Assembly: GCA_902774155.1 (NCBI GenBank)
Contig: CACYHF010000013.1
Span: forward strand, 1 to 64,000
Source: an uncultured Bacteroidia bacterium
GTDB taxonomy: Bacteria; Bacteroidota; Bacteroidia; Bacteroidales; UBA932
DNA: 64,000 nt
Direction of reading: 5' to 3'
Position numbers and translations under genes: made by a program. Shown piece by piece: positions 8,171 to 18,100 of the stretch. The notes under the pieces are model-generated. The model worked only from the letters and a program-made list of their open reading frames with translations, was not told the origin of the DNA and did no database searches. Within the stretch, counting starts at the first letter, position 1, and every line of letters begins with the position of its first letter.

Positions 8171-11100
8171 ATGAACATGAAACTCAAATTCTTCATTGCA
8201 GGCCTGGCTATCGTAGCTGGCCTCGCAAGTGCTGTGTCCTGCCAGGACCTCACTAAGGATCTGACCGACCTCAAGTCTAAGGTCGCCTCCTTGGAGAGCA
8301 CCGTCCAGGCTCTGCAGAGCAAGATCGACGCTGGTGCCGTAATCACCTCCGTCACTCCTTCCAACTCGGGTATTCTCATTACCCTGAGCAATGGTAACAA
8401 GTACGAAATTACCAACGGTGTCAACGGTAAGGACGGCACCAACGGTAAGGACGGTAAGGATGGTAAGGACGGCGCCGACGGCACTCCCGGTTCCGTGGTC
8501 ACCATCGGTGAAGACGGCAACTGGTACATCGACGGTGTTGACACCGGTCTGGCCGCTCAGGGTCCTCAGGGCGAACAGGGTCCTCAGGGCGAACAGGGTC
8601 CTCAGGGCGAACAGGGTCCTCAGGGCGAACAGGGTCCTGCCGGTCAGGATGCTGCTCCTGCTGATTACTACACTCCCGAAAGTGATGGTTACTTCTACCG
8701 GAATCACTACAACACTGAGACTGGTGAATGGGAAAAGACCAAAACCGACATCTACTTCATCACTCCTGGTACCATCACCGCTGTTTATAACACCCTCACT
8801 GGAACCCTCACCCTTTATGGTGTGGTGGATGAGAACGGTGATGTTATCGAAGGTGGTGTTACCATCGGTGGCAGTTCCGCTGAAGGCGTGACCGCAATTG
8901 AGGTCTACGGCTATACTCCTTGGACTGTTGCCGATGATCTGTTCACCGTTGTTGAAAATACCAATACTTTTGGTCCCAATGATGAGTTGACGTTCACGGC
9001 TGGCACCAAGGTGGATCGTCCCATCTCCTTCCTCCTTAATGTTACCCCTGCCTCTGCCGAGATTACCGCGGATGATATTGCCCTTATCAACAGTAAGGGT
9101 GAGGCCTTCACGAACCTCGAGATCGTTTCCGTAGAGCCTTACGATGGCTATATCACCAAGGCTGGCGCCGATTATGGCGTATGGAAAGTCACTGTAAAGC
9201 TTACCAAATACGTTCAGGAAGAATTCGATGCTGCCGCATATGATGAGGATGGCAACAATATCTCCTATGCCTTTAAGGTGGGTGATGCTATCACCAACTA
9301 TGTGATTGCATTCGATCATAATGATTATTTTGCTGCCAATTCCAATGATGCAACAATCGCTGGTGTTGCTCCTTGGCCTAACCCTGCTATTATTACAGCT
9401 GATGGTCAGCGCATTACTGGTCCTGCTGGACTTAGGAACCGTGTAACTGCCGGTGTTCCCGACTACGTATGGCGCACCTATTCCAAGAAGTATCCTACTC
9501 CTGCTATTGACCAGAAGACCAGCAAGGATGACAAGGAAGGCTACACTATCGTTGATGGTGACAATCGTGCCGGCCGTCCTTATCTTCCTGCCACTGTTGG
9601 AAAGGCCATCAAGATTGAAGCTTCTACGGCACAGTACAAGGCCATGTATGTGTCTCTGGACAAGGCTCACGCCAATGCTGGTGATCCTTCTGAGCTGGCT
9701 GCTTGGGAGAGCTATGATATTGCTGGTCTGGATGTTCTGAGCGAGACCGGTGTCATCAACCTCAACATCAAGTCCAAGAATGCAAACGGCGACATTATTG
9801 GTTTCCGCGTATTTGCTGTTAACTGGGATGGTACCCTGTCTGATCCGGATGGCTTTGCCTTCTATGTGATGATGGGTGAAGATTCTTCGGAGACTTGGGA
9901 TGCAGTTGAGACTGTTGTTACTCCTAAAAAGAAGGGTGACTATGCTACTATTACTTCTGACTTTGCCGCTATTAAAGCTGTGAAGCTTTCGAAGAATGTT
10001 GCTACTATTGTGATTACTCCTGAGGATACCAACGATCCGGCTTTCACTATCGCTGGGCTTTATGAAAAAGACAAGGAGACTCCTGTGTCTATGACTGGCA
10101 ACTGGGATAAGGCTGCTTATCTTGTAACCAAGCCTGACCCGGCAGAAACTTATCAGTCTTATGTTGATGAACTGGCTTATAATGCAACTGTCACCCTTTT
10201 GGATGTCAATGGCTTTGTTCTCGCTGAATTCCCTATTTCCTTCACGAAGTCTCTCAAGGACCTGAAGGCTCCTGCCGGATTCTCCCTCAAAGATGGTATG
10301 CTCGACGCTAGCAAGAACTACTATGTATACGTTCCTTCTGTAAATGGTGCTGCTATGAACTATGCTAAGAAGCGTGTATATGGCGCCGGCGAACTGAATG
10401 CTCTCGCTGCATCGCCTAAGGACTATCCGACTGCCGCCACCAATGCTTACTATAACAATGACTTGAGTGTTGTAGATGGTGAAGCTGCTCCGGCACTGGA
10501 TCTTACTAAGTTCTATGACTTTGGTAAGATTCCTGCTGCTGACCAGACCAACTTCACTACGAGCATTTCCGGTGCAAGCTATGTTCTGGCAACGGTTACG
10601 GCTGGTGGTGTTACCACTGATCTTCCTGAAGGCACCTTCGCTGGAGCTACTGGTTATCGCTATGAGCCTATCACTGTAGCGGGCACCACTTATTCTCACG
10701 CTCTTCCTACTTCTATTGTTGACAACAAGGCACACAAGTTCAGCATCAAGTACGATTTCGGTCTGATCTCTGCTTCTTTGGATAATAATTATGCAGTTGT
10801 TCCTGCAACTAAGGCTACGACCGTTGATGTTGATTCCTTCAATGTGTTCTTCTATTCTGAGATGGGTAATACCACGTTCGATTACAACTGGAACATGGTG
10901 GCTGCTGGTAACGGCACCATTGGTACTGTCGACTGGCAGACTTCCGCTCCGAATCACAATGCACGTGTAAACTATCAAACTCGCGCCACTGCGGCTGGTT
11001 GGGAAAATGTAGCTCCTTGGACCCTCTCCAGCACTACTGCAACTTATGCAGAGGATACCTTTGCTATCAACTATGCTCCTGTTCTTTACCTCAATTCCAC

Positions 11101-11485
11101 ATCGCTGGTCATCAACGCTGCTAATGAGGTTTACGGTCAGGGTGTTAAGCAGTCCGCCACTTATACCGATAAACTCGCGAACATCCTTACTGCTGATCAG
11201 CTCTATATCCCTGCAGACCACGCTGGTGTTGCAACTGATATTGATCTGGCCACTGGTAAGCTTGAGAAAGCTGGTGATCCTTATGCTAATGTAACGCTTA
11301 GCAATGATAACTACTTCACCGTAGCTTATCCTGCAGCTAATGCTGCTACCTTCACCTTCGCACTTGCTGCTGGCGCCATGGATCCTGCCGCTGCTGTTAC
11401 GATGGACCTCAAGGTTGTTGCCTTCGACGCTTTTGCCAACAAGAAGGTCATCACCCTGCCTGTGAAGGTTGTTCCTCAGCCGTAA
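8171..11485 (+). CDS. Surface lipoprotein with coiled coil and collagen-like stalk, copy 1 (S-layer candidate)
   Basis: A 1104-residue lipoprotein. A type II signal with lipobox Cys near residue 24 (SAVSCQ) is followed by a coiled-coil heptad region (about 27-58). A short beta module (ITSVTPSNSG, about 60-80) precedes a collagen-like Gly-X-Y stretch with GKDG units, a GNWYIDG motif, then four exact GPQGEQ repeats (18-base tandem DNA repeats at 8561-8632). The remaining roughly 930 residues are beta-rich with no family I recognise. The N-terminal part resembles Bacteroidales proteins annotated as DUF4988 or PL29-lyase N-terminal. The ompA partner recalls the phase-variable surface-layer lipoproteins of B. 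thetaiotaomicron (from memory). Highly regular codon use suggests strong expression. Confidence 0.7.
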   Translation: MNMKLKFFIAGLAIVAGLASAVSCQDLTKDLTDLKSKVASLESTVQALQSKIDAGAVITSVTPSNSGILITLSNGNKYEITNGVNGKDGTNGKDGKDGKDGADGTPGSVVTIGEDGNWYIDGVDTGLAAQGPQGEQGPQGEQGPQGEQGPQGEQGPAGQDAAPADYYTPESDGYFYRNHYNTETGEWEKTKTDIYFITPGTITAVYNTLTGTLTLYGVVDENGDVIEGGVTIGGSSAEGVTAIEVYGYTPWTVADDLFTVVENTNTFGPNDELTFTAGTKVDRPISFLLNVTPASAEITADDIALINSKGEAFTNLEIVSVEPYDGYITKAGADYGVWKVTVKLTKYVQEEFDAAAYDEDGNNISYAFKVGDAITNYVIAFDHNDYFAANSNDATIAGVAPWPNPAIITADGQRITGPAGLRNRVTAGVPDYVWRTYSKKYPTPAIDQKTSKDDKEGYTIVDGDNRAGRPYLPATVGKAIKIEASTAQYKAMYVSLDKAHANAGDPSELAAWESYDIAGLDVLSETGVINLNIKSKNANGDIIGFRVFAVNWDGTLSDPDGFAFYVMMGEDSSETWDAVETVVTPKKKGDYATITSDFAAIKAVKLSKNVATIVITPEDTNDPAFTIAGLYEKDKETPVSMTGNWDKAAYLVTKPDPAETYQSYVDELAYNATVTLLDVNGFVLAEFPISFTKSLKDLKAPAGFSLKDGMLDASKNYYVYVPSVNGAAMNYAKKRVYGAGELNALAASPKDYPTAATNAYYNNDLSVVDGEAAPALDLTKFYDFGKIPAADQTNFTTSISGASYVLATVTAGGVTTDLPEGTFAGATGYRYEPITVAGTTYSHALPTSIVDNKAHKFSIKYDFGLISASLDNNYAVVPATKATTVDVDSFNVFFYSEMGNTTFDYNWNMVAAGNGTIGTVDWQTSAPNHNARVNYQTRATAAGWENVAPWTLSSTTATYAEDTFAINYAPVLYLNSTSLVINAANEVYGQGVKQSATYTDKLANILTADQLYIPADHAGVATDIDLATGKLEKAGDPYANVTLSNDNYFTVAYPAANAATFTFALAAGAMDPAAAVTMDLKVVAFDAFANKKVITLPVKVVPQP
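8561..8632 (+). repeat. Four exact 18-base tandem repeats coding GPQGEQ
   Basis: Perfect in-frame copies at 8561, 8579, 8597 and 8615, followed by a diverged fifth unit. Copy 2 of the lipoprotein lacks them. Their identity suggests recent expansion and possible length variation of the stalk. Confidence 0.9.
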
Positions 11486-11505
11486 TTTCTAACGCTTTCA
11501 TAATT

Positions 11506-11538
11506 GCATGGCGCTCCTCGTGGGCGCCATGCTTTTTT
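11506..11538 (+). terminator. Terminator of lipoprotein copy 1
   Basis: GCATGGCGC (11506-11514) pairs with GCGCCATGC (11524-11532) and is followed by six T. It lies 20 bases after the lipoprotein stop codon. Confidence 0.9.
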
Positions 11539-11686
11539 ATCGGCCCACCCCACCTCCAATCGTAAGAAACCCGCAATAAACTCCTGAAACAACGCAATCT
11601 TTTTTACGATTGTAGGAATCCTACCTCCTGTGTCCTAAGTTTGTACTAGCCCTCCAACTCTGGTCGGCACCAAAAATCTACAAATC

Positions 11687-12404
11687 ATGGAACACAATCT
11701 TACACCTGCACAGATGCAGCAGTACCTGGCCATAGTCAATGAAGTTGAAAGGTACAGGGACCTCTCAGAGGAGGAAAAAGAAAGCCTCATTCAAGAATCG
11801 AATGCTGTATTATGGAGCATCTATGCTGCATAGTCAGCTGAAGCCTAAACAGTCCTATGCCGACCTCCGTCCTGTTTATGTGATCTGCTTCATGGACTAC
11901 CGAATGAAACATGAAACGGACCAGCTGGTGTACCGCTATTCACTTCGGGAACAGGATTCCGGAGAACTCTATAACAATTTGCTGTCCATATACCTCTGTG
12001 AGCTTACCCGCCTGAAAGAGACGTCCATTAAGGGCTTGACACCTATTCAGAGCTGGTTTTATATTCTGAAAAATATGCGTAAATTTGCGGGTAAGCCGGA
12101 AGATATGGGAGAACGTTATGCCGCCATAGCAGAAGCTGCCCGTTTGCGTCACCTTCCGGTCGATGAAAAATTACAATACCTGCGCAATATGATTACCGAA
12201 GAAGAAAAAATAGAACTCTACGACACCGGCTTTGAGGATGGCATGGAGAAAGGTATAGAAAAAGGACGTGCAGAAGGAAAGGAAGAAGGACGGACCGAAG
12301 TACGGATAGCCATTGCCCAGAACTTGTTAACTATGGAATATCCCATTGAAACAATAGCCCAGGTTACAGGACTAACTCCTGAAGAAATTACAGCACTTCA
12401 ATAA
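11687..12404 (+). pseudogene. Rpn-family nuclease, internally deleted copy
   Basis: An intact N-terminus starts at 11687 (MEHNLTPAQMQQYLAI) and matches the copy at 14969. After residue 36 the frame is lost and the protein would stop at about 11832. The C-terminal frame resumes from SFKNRMLYYGASML to GLTPEEITALQ. Relative to the 14969 copy about 250 bases are missing, including the catalytic Asp and E-x-Q motif. The junction (about 11775-11790) falls in a GAGGAAAAAGAAA string present at both edges of the deleted part, so a slippage or microhomology deletion is likely. The protein cannot be an active nuclease. Confidence 0.8.
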
Positions 12405-12413
12405 ATTCTACCT

Positions 12414-12445
12414 GCCGGGGTCCTTTGCGGGACCCCGGCTTTTTT
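12414..12445 (+). terminator. Terminator of the deleted rpn copy
   Basis: GCCGGGGTCC (12414-12423) pairs perfectly with GGACCCCGGC (12430-12439), followed by six T. Confidence 0.9.
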
Positions 12446-12474
12446 GCATATCTCAACATTTTTGGTTATATTTG
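12443..12474 (+). promoter_or_regulatory. Promoter of the hipB/hipA module
   Basis: TTTG (12443-12446), 20-base spacer and TATATTTG (12467-12474), a full match to the Bacteroidota consensus. It overlaps the T-run of the preceding terminator. The predicted start is near 12480. Confidence 0.7.
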
Positions 12475-12530
12475 CATATTATATTATGGAGACCTTTATA
12501 TAAATTATTGTTTTCTCATATAATAATATG
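12475..12530 (+). promoter_or_regulatory. Candidate HipB operator (inverted repeat)
   Basis: Arms 12475-12488 and 12517-12530 are inverted repeats matching at 12 of 14 positions (CATATTATATTATG and CATATAATAATATG). One abuts the -7 box and the other covers the hipB start codon. This fits autorepression by the XRE regulator. Confidence 0.5.
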
Positions 12531-12839
12531 GAATATAGACTCGATAACTACAGCCGGCAGCCAGAGATTCTGCTTATGCGTCTCGCAAAAAACTGCAGGG
12601 AGCGTAGATTGGAAAAAGGCTACAGTCGTAGAACCCTGGCCGAAAAAAGCGGCGTGCCTGCCCCTACCATAGAGCGTTTCGAACGGGAAGGACACATCTC
12701 GCTGGAATCGTTCTGCAAACTGGCCATCGAGTTTGATTATTTTGACGAGTTGGGTGCAATACTGTCAAAGACAAAATACAGCACTGCCAAAGAACTAGAA
12801 CAAATTAATAAGAACAGAAGCAGAAAGAACGGAAGATGA
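12528..12839 (+). CDS. XRE-family regulator, HipB-like antitoxin
   Basis: A 103-residue protein with one Cro/C1-type helix-turn-helix (about residues 20-75, including SRRTLAEKSGVPAPTIERFE) and a charged C-terminal tail. The gene overlaps hipA in an ATGA arrangement, the classical antitoxin-first order. HipB-type proteins bind the HipA kinase and repress their own promoter; the inverted repeat at 12475-12530 is a plausible operator. The module lies between the two inverted ompA/lipoprotein/rpn units. A translation from an upstream alternative frame was discarded because it lacks the HTH. Confidence 0.8.
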   Translation: MEYRLDNYSRQPEILLMRLAKNCRERRLEKGYSRRTLAEKSGVPAPTIERFEREGHISLESFCKLAIEFDYFDELGAILSKTKYSTAKELEQINKNRSRKNGR

Positions 12840-13963
12840 TTGGCGACATCAGAAAAGTAGAAGTTAGATATCGGGATATCCTTGCGGGTGTTCTCCAGAT
12901 GGACCCGTATACTGGTGTATGCACCTTCCAGTACGACAAAGCATGGTTAGCATCTGGTTTCTCCCTGTCCCCCACTGAGCTTCCCCTGCGAGAAGAGCTT
13001 TTTCACGCATCACCAGACCTTTTCGGCGGGAATTTTGCCATTTTCGAGGATTCTCTTCCAGATGGATACGGCCTGTATCTTTTGAGCCGTATGCTGAAAG
13101 AGCAAGGAAGCAGTCTGAAGGCACTGAGCCCCCTGCAGCGGCTCTCCATCATCGGCCGATCCGGAATGGGAGCGCTCAGTTATCTGCCGGTGATGCCAGG
13201 TTTTGGCAGGCAGAAAGAGCTTGCCGATGAAGAAAACCTGGATTTCCTGCAGGAAGAGGCATTTCGTGTCCTGGGGGAGAAAGAATCGGCCGACGTTTCC
13301 CTGCTATACTACAACAGCGCCAATTCCGGCGGTGCCCGGCCTAAAACGGCCCTGCGTTCCAAAGACGGATCGCACTGGCTGGTAAAGTTCAGACATACCT
13401 ATGACCCGGCAGATGCTGGAAAGATGGAGCTGCTGTATATGAAAACTGCCCGGGAAGCCGGGATTACCATCCCCCGGATTGGACTCTTGCGTGACAAGTA
13501 TTTCGCTATTGAACGCTTCGACATAGACCGGGACGGCCGACGATTCCATGTGGCAACAGCTGCCGCCTTGCTAAAAACCGACTTCCGGAATCAGGACGTG
13601 GATTATACCAACCTGCTGGCTCTCACCGGTTACCTTACCCAGGATCCGCTGCAGGTAGAACAGATGTTTCGCAGGATGGTATTCAATCTGGTAGCCCTGA
13701 ACAAAGACGACCATGCCAAAAATTTTTCATTCCTTTGTAATGAAGGGGTTTGGCGGCTGGCCCCTGCCTATGATCTTACTTATTCCCCGCAAGGGAGTAA
13801 CGGAGAACATGCCACTTCCCTATATTACAATGGAAATCCCCAGCTGGATCTGGTGCTCAAGGCCGGAACGGGCATTCGCATCCCTCGCACCCGGTGTATG
13901 GAAATCGTCCAGGAAGTGCAGCATATATGCCAGAGCACATTGCCCACAGCAAATCCTCTTTAG
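12836..13963 (+). CDS. HipA-family serine/threonine kinase toxin
   Basis: A 375-residue HipA-type kinase. An N-terminal HipA_N-like region (about 1-110) is followed by the kinase core with GGARPK near 164 (Gly-rich, phosphate-binding), HWLVKF with the ATP-binding Lys near 183, NKDDHAKN near 288 (catalytic loop Asp) and APAYDLTYS near 311 (metal-binding Asp). All key residues are present, so activity is expected. E. coli HipA phosphorylates GltX and induces persistence; the target here is unknown. It is translationally coupled to the HipB-like gene. The stop overlaps by two bases the restored reading frame of the convergent rpn copy (TAA complement at 13960-13962). Confidence 0.85.
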   Translation: MIGDIRKVEVRYRDILAGVLQMDPYTGVCTFQYDKAWLASGFSLSPTELPLREELFHASPDLFGGNFAIFEDSLPDGYGLYLLSRMLKEQGSSLKALSPLQRLSIIGRSGMGALSYLPVMPGFGRQKELADEENLDFLQEEAFRVLGEKESADVSLLYYNSANSGGARPKTALRSKDGSHWLVKFRHTYDPADAGKMELLYMKTAREAGITIPRIGLLRDKYFAIERFDIDRDGRRFHVATAAALLKTDFRNQDVDYTNLLALTGYLTQDPLQVEQMFRRMVFNLVALNKDDHAKNFSFLCNEGVWRLAPAYDLTYSPQGSNGEHATSLYYNGNPQLDLVLKAGTGIRIPRTRCMEIVQEVQHICQSTLPTANPL

Positions 13964-14969
13964 TTCCCTCGCCGGACCCCGGCGGGTATAATTAATTGAA
14001 GTGCCGTAATGTCTTCAGGAGTTAGTCCTGTAACCCGAGCAATCGATTCAACAGGATAGTTCATAGTCAACAGGTTTTTGGCTATGGTTTTTCTCTCTTC
14101 CGCCCTTCCTTCAGCTTTCCCTTCAGCTTTCCCCTTCCTTTTGCTATGCCATCGTTGAAACCGTCCTCATAGTAGGCACCACCTATATCAAGTCTTTCTT
14201 CTTCGGTAATCATATTGCGGAAGTATTGGATCTTTTCATCATCCGGAAGGCTATGCATACGCGCAGCCTCTGCTATGGCTGCATAACGCGTTCCCATTTC
14301 TTCCGGTTCACCAGCAAATGTACGCATTTTTTCCAAAATATAAAACCAGCTCTGAATAGGATCAAGCCCCTCCAGGGAGTTTGCATCCAATCTAGGAAGT
14401 TCACAGAGATAGATCGACAGAAGACCGTTATACAGTTCTCCTGAATCCTGTTCCATAAGGCTGTACCGATACACCAACTGGTCTGTTTGATGATTGAGCG
14501 TGAAGTCCATAAAACATATTACATAGACCGGTTTCAGGGCCGAATAAGATTGTTTCGGTTTGAGTTGACTATGAAGCATAGAGGCTCCATAGTAAAGCAT
14601 ACGGTTCTTGAAAGACTTCTTTTTCTTTCTCTGCATCTCGACAATGAATTTCCGCCCGTCCTTGGACTCACAGAGAACGTCCATTATCACATTCTTATCG
14701 TCCGGACGCATCTTATCAATCTCATTGGGCAGAAAAGAAACCGTATCGATTTCTTCCGGAAGGAAATCATTCAGAAGCATCTTCAGGATTTCCCTGTTTT
14801 CCAGAACGTGTTTGAAGGCCCAATCACAGCGTAAATCCATATAAGGCCGCTCCAGAATACTCACAATCAGTTTTTCCTTCTCCAAGTCGGAGAGATTACG
14901 ATACCGTTCCACCTCATTAAGAATGGCAATGAATTTCTGCATTTGTGCAAGACTAAGTTTTTGCTCCAT
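13960..14969 (-). pseudogene. Rpn-family nuclease, near-complete copy with a 3' frameshift
   Basis: The most complete Rpn-family PD-(D/E)XK nuclease here. The start at 14969 (MEQKLSLAQMQKF) matches copy 1. An open frame from 14993 would add eight residues without support from copy 1. The catalytic core is present: Asp in IMDVLCESK and E-M-Q in FIVEMQ. Near 14125-14145, inside a Gly/Lys/Glu-coding low-complexity tract, the frame shifts and the protein ends at 14082 with GRKREKP. One frame over, the expected tail continues (RKTIAKNLLTMNYPVES to EDITALQ) to 13960, and the stop used by the other copies is lost by one extra T. A frameshifted but possibly still active nuclease. Confidence 0.7.
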
Positions 14970-15114
14970 AACTATGATTTTTTCGTCGTCCAACGTTGGG
15001 CGACGAGGGCAAACATAGGCTGAATGGAGGATAAAACCTACGATCGTAAAAAAGATAGTGTTGTTTCAGGTGATTATTGTGGGTTTTTAACGATTGAGGG
15101 TGAGGTGGGGCGAT

Positions 15115-15146
15115 AAAAAAGCCGGGGCCCACGAGGGGGTCCCGGC
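15115..15146 (-). terminator. Terminator of lipoprotein copy 2
   Basis: On the minus strand a GC-rich stem with one mismatch (GCCGGGACCC with GGGCCCCGGC) is followed by six T. It sits 27 bases past the lipoprotein stop. Confidence 0.85.
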
Positions 15147-15172
15147 AGAGAAGTTTATGTGATAGTTAAGTC

Positions 15173-18100
15173 TTATTTACGAGGCATAACCTTCACAGCG
15201 AGTTTGATGGTCACATCGTGGTTGTACATATCCTTGCACTTGATGGTGAGGGTAGAAGGAACCGCGACAGTGGGGTTGGAAGCACCGGACTTCTTGGTGA
15301 AGGTGAAGGCGGTACCAGCAACGGCAACCGTGTAGTAGTCCTCAACACCATTGGCATCGGAGGTAAGCTTGGCGCTATTAACAACCAGGCTGGCGAGATA
15401 AGGAGCACTCAGGTCAGCGCTGTACTTGCTGTCCCAACCGCAGTTACCAAGGATCCACTTCATATTAATGGAACCGCCATCGAATTCTTCGTATACAATC
15501 TGAGGAACTTCGTTCTCGGCAGCAGCGGTTACGGCGAGAGCCTTACCAGCAGCGATTTCGGTAGCCCAAACAGCGTTGTAAGCGTAGTAGGCAGGCTTGG
15601 CGGAAGGATCATTCTTACCCCAATGCCAATCCCAAGTGTAGGTGCTGTTGTAGATGCAGTTGAAGATGGTGGGGAAGGACTCCATAGCGGGAACCTGCAC
15701 ATCGGCGTAACCAGAAGCGGTGACGGCGGCATCGGTCCAACCAGTCAGATCCTTGATGTACTTGTGAGCAACAGAGGAGACATCACCATAGTCGTAAGAA
15801 ACGGTGGTGGCGTGCGGCGTGGTGTTGTCAATGATCTGGGTCTTCAGGTTAGCCAACTTGTTGGCGACAACAACAAAACCGTTACCATAAGCTTCAGAAG
15901 GAACCGTATAATAGTTCTTACCATCATCGGTAGCCTCATCAGCATCTGCGAAGGAAACTACATAATTGCCAGCCAGGCCAGCAGGGAAGTTGAAGATGTT
16001 CTCCATACCCATAACACCGGCGTCAGCGGTGGTAGCAGCCCAAGCGGGAACAGCAGGAGTGAGAAGGGTGGTAGGCTCAAGATAGCAGTTGTAGGTGCCA
16101 GTCTCATCCAGCTGACCGGTCTTGATGGAGAAGCCAGCAGGAGTGGTAGCAGGAACTTCCTTGGTGAAGGAGACCTTTACGCTTACCAGAGCGAAGCCCA
16201 GGCCATCCTTGAAGGTGAGGGTACCGGTGTAAGTAGTACCATCGGCATAGTTCCACAGAGCAAGAGCGGGAACACCCTTAATGGTCTTCACAGCAGGGGT
16301 CTTAGCGGTAATGGTCCAAGCAGCGGGAATGGCCACATTGGTGCCAGGGGCAACAACGCCACCCAGAACAACACCCTTATCATCACAGAGAGCGATATTG
16401 AAGACAGGAGCCTTGGTATCGTCCATCACGAAGTCATAGGTGGCAGCACCAGTAACAGTAGCAGCATTCACCTTGGCAGCAGCAGAAGTACCAGCAATAT
16501 AGTCAGGAGCGGTGGACATAACAGTAGCCACAGAGGACCACTCACTACCGGCACCACCGACACGCACATAGAAGGCGCAACCATCCGGGTCAATCAGAGT
16601 ACCATTCCAGTTCACAGCGAACACGCGGAAACCAATCTCGTCACCCTTGGCAGCTTCGCTGTTGATGCAGATCGAAATCTCCTTGCCTTCCACAACCTGA
16701 TTCAGGCCAGAGTAGCTGTAGCTGTTCCAAGCATTCTTCTCGGAAACATCACCACCACCGGAACCAACAGCCTTGTCGATATCGAGGACAACATACATAG
16801 CTTTGATTTCAGCAGTATTGGGGAAGCCATCGCTGAAGATCTTGATGGGCTCACCCACAACAGCGTTGTAGTTGGGCTTGGCAACACGGGAAGTAGCAAC
16901 CACAGTGTTTACTGCGGGCTTGTCAACCTCATAGGTAGGGGCAGTCTGAGGAGTTGCAGCAACCTTGACAGGATCCCAATCCTTTTCAGCAGCACCGGTG
17001 GTAGCGCGATCCTTATACTGATCCAGCACATTACCAGCAACCTTCTTATCAAGATAAAGCATATTTTCCAGCTTACCAGCAGCTCTGTAAGTACCTGCCT
17101 GGAAGGAAATGTTGAATTCGGTCACGGATTCACCGGCCTTAACAGCAAAAGCTTTGTAGTTACCAGCAACGTAACCAGTGCTGGGGGTCTTCAGGACAGC
17201 CTTGTCAAAAGCAGTCTTGTTGTACTCGGTAAGTTCGAAGGTGACATCCCAGAGACCAGTCTCAGTGGTGGCCTTGGTGTCCAGACCAGTGTGCTTCTTT
17301 ACATTAGCGACAACAATGTCCAGTACTTCACCCTTGGTATCCACCAGGACAATATCCTCGGGCTTAAGCTCATAGTTGGCGGGGGTAACCTTTACCACAA
17401 TAGGAGTAACGGTAGGACGCTGCACCTGCTCACCCTTGGTGAAGGTGATTTCGCCCGGGAGACCCTTACCGAAAACGGCATTGGCCGTAACAGGAACAGT
17501 TACGAACTGCTCTGCGAGGCTGGCCTTGGGATAGTTCACGAATTCGATGGTAGCAACCTCGGAAGCGGTGCCGCCGATGGTGACAATACCCAGTTCGCCT
17601 TCGCCACCTTCTACGTTGAAGAGGGTGAGAACGCCGGTCTCAGGATCGTACACAGCAGTGATGGTACCAGGAGCGAGGAAGGAGATTTCGGTAGGAGTAA
17701 CAACATACTCACCCTTCTCCTCATCCCAAGCGTACACGTCGAAGCAGCCGGTCTCCGGATTGGGCACATAGAAAGCGCCAGGAACACCGTCTTCGCCCTG
17801 AGCGGCCAGACCAGTGTCTTCGCCGTCGATGAACCAGTTACCGTTTTCACCGATGGTGACCACGGAACCGTCCTTACCGTCTTTACCGTCCTTACCATTG
17901 GTGCCGGCAGCGCCGTCCTTACCATTGGTACCGTTGGTAATTTCGTACTTGTTACCATTGCTCAGGGTAATGACGATACCCGAGTTGGTAGGAGTGACGG
18001 AGGTGATCACGGCACCGCCGTCAATCTTGTCCTGCAGATTCTGGACGGTGCTCTCCAAAGATTTCACCTTGTTCTGCAGAGCAGTCAGATCCTTGCTGAG

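Larger units (their letters stand above)
6693..12404 (+). repeat. Inverted duplicated unit, copy 1 (leader, ompA, lipoprotein, terminator, rpn)
   Basis: Same gene order as the minus-strand unit at 19606-13960. Similarity is high in the leader, ompA, the 5' part of the lipoprotein gene, the terminator-to-rpn spacer and rpn. It is low in the lipoprotein head. The outer limit is sharp at about 6693 (TAACGACCC). Confidence 0.8.

Noticed and set aside
8147-11221. A 1024-codon open frame antisense to lipoprotein copy 1, and a 1009-codon one antisense to copy 2 (15218-18247)
   Set aside because: Biased codon use in the real genes (few codons whose complement is a stop) leaves the antisense frame open. 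The translations are low-complexity, with no signal, domain or start context.
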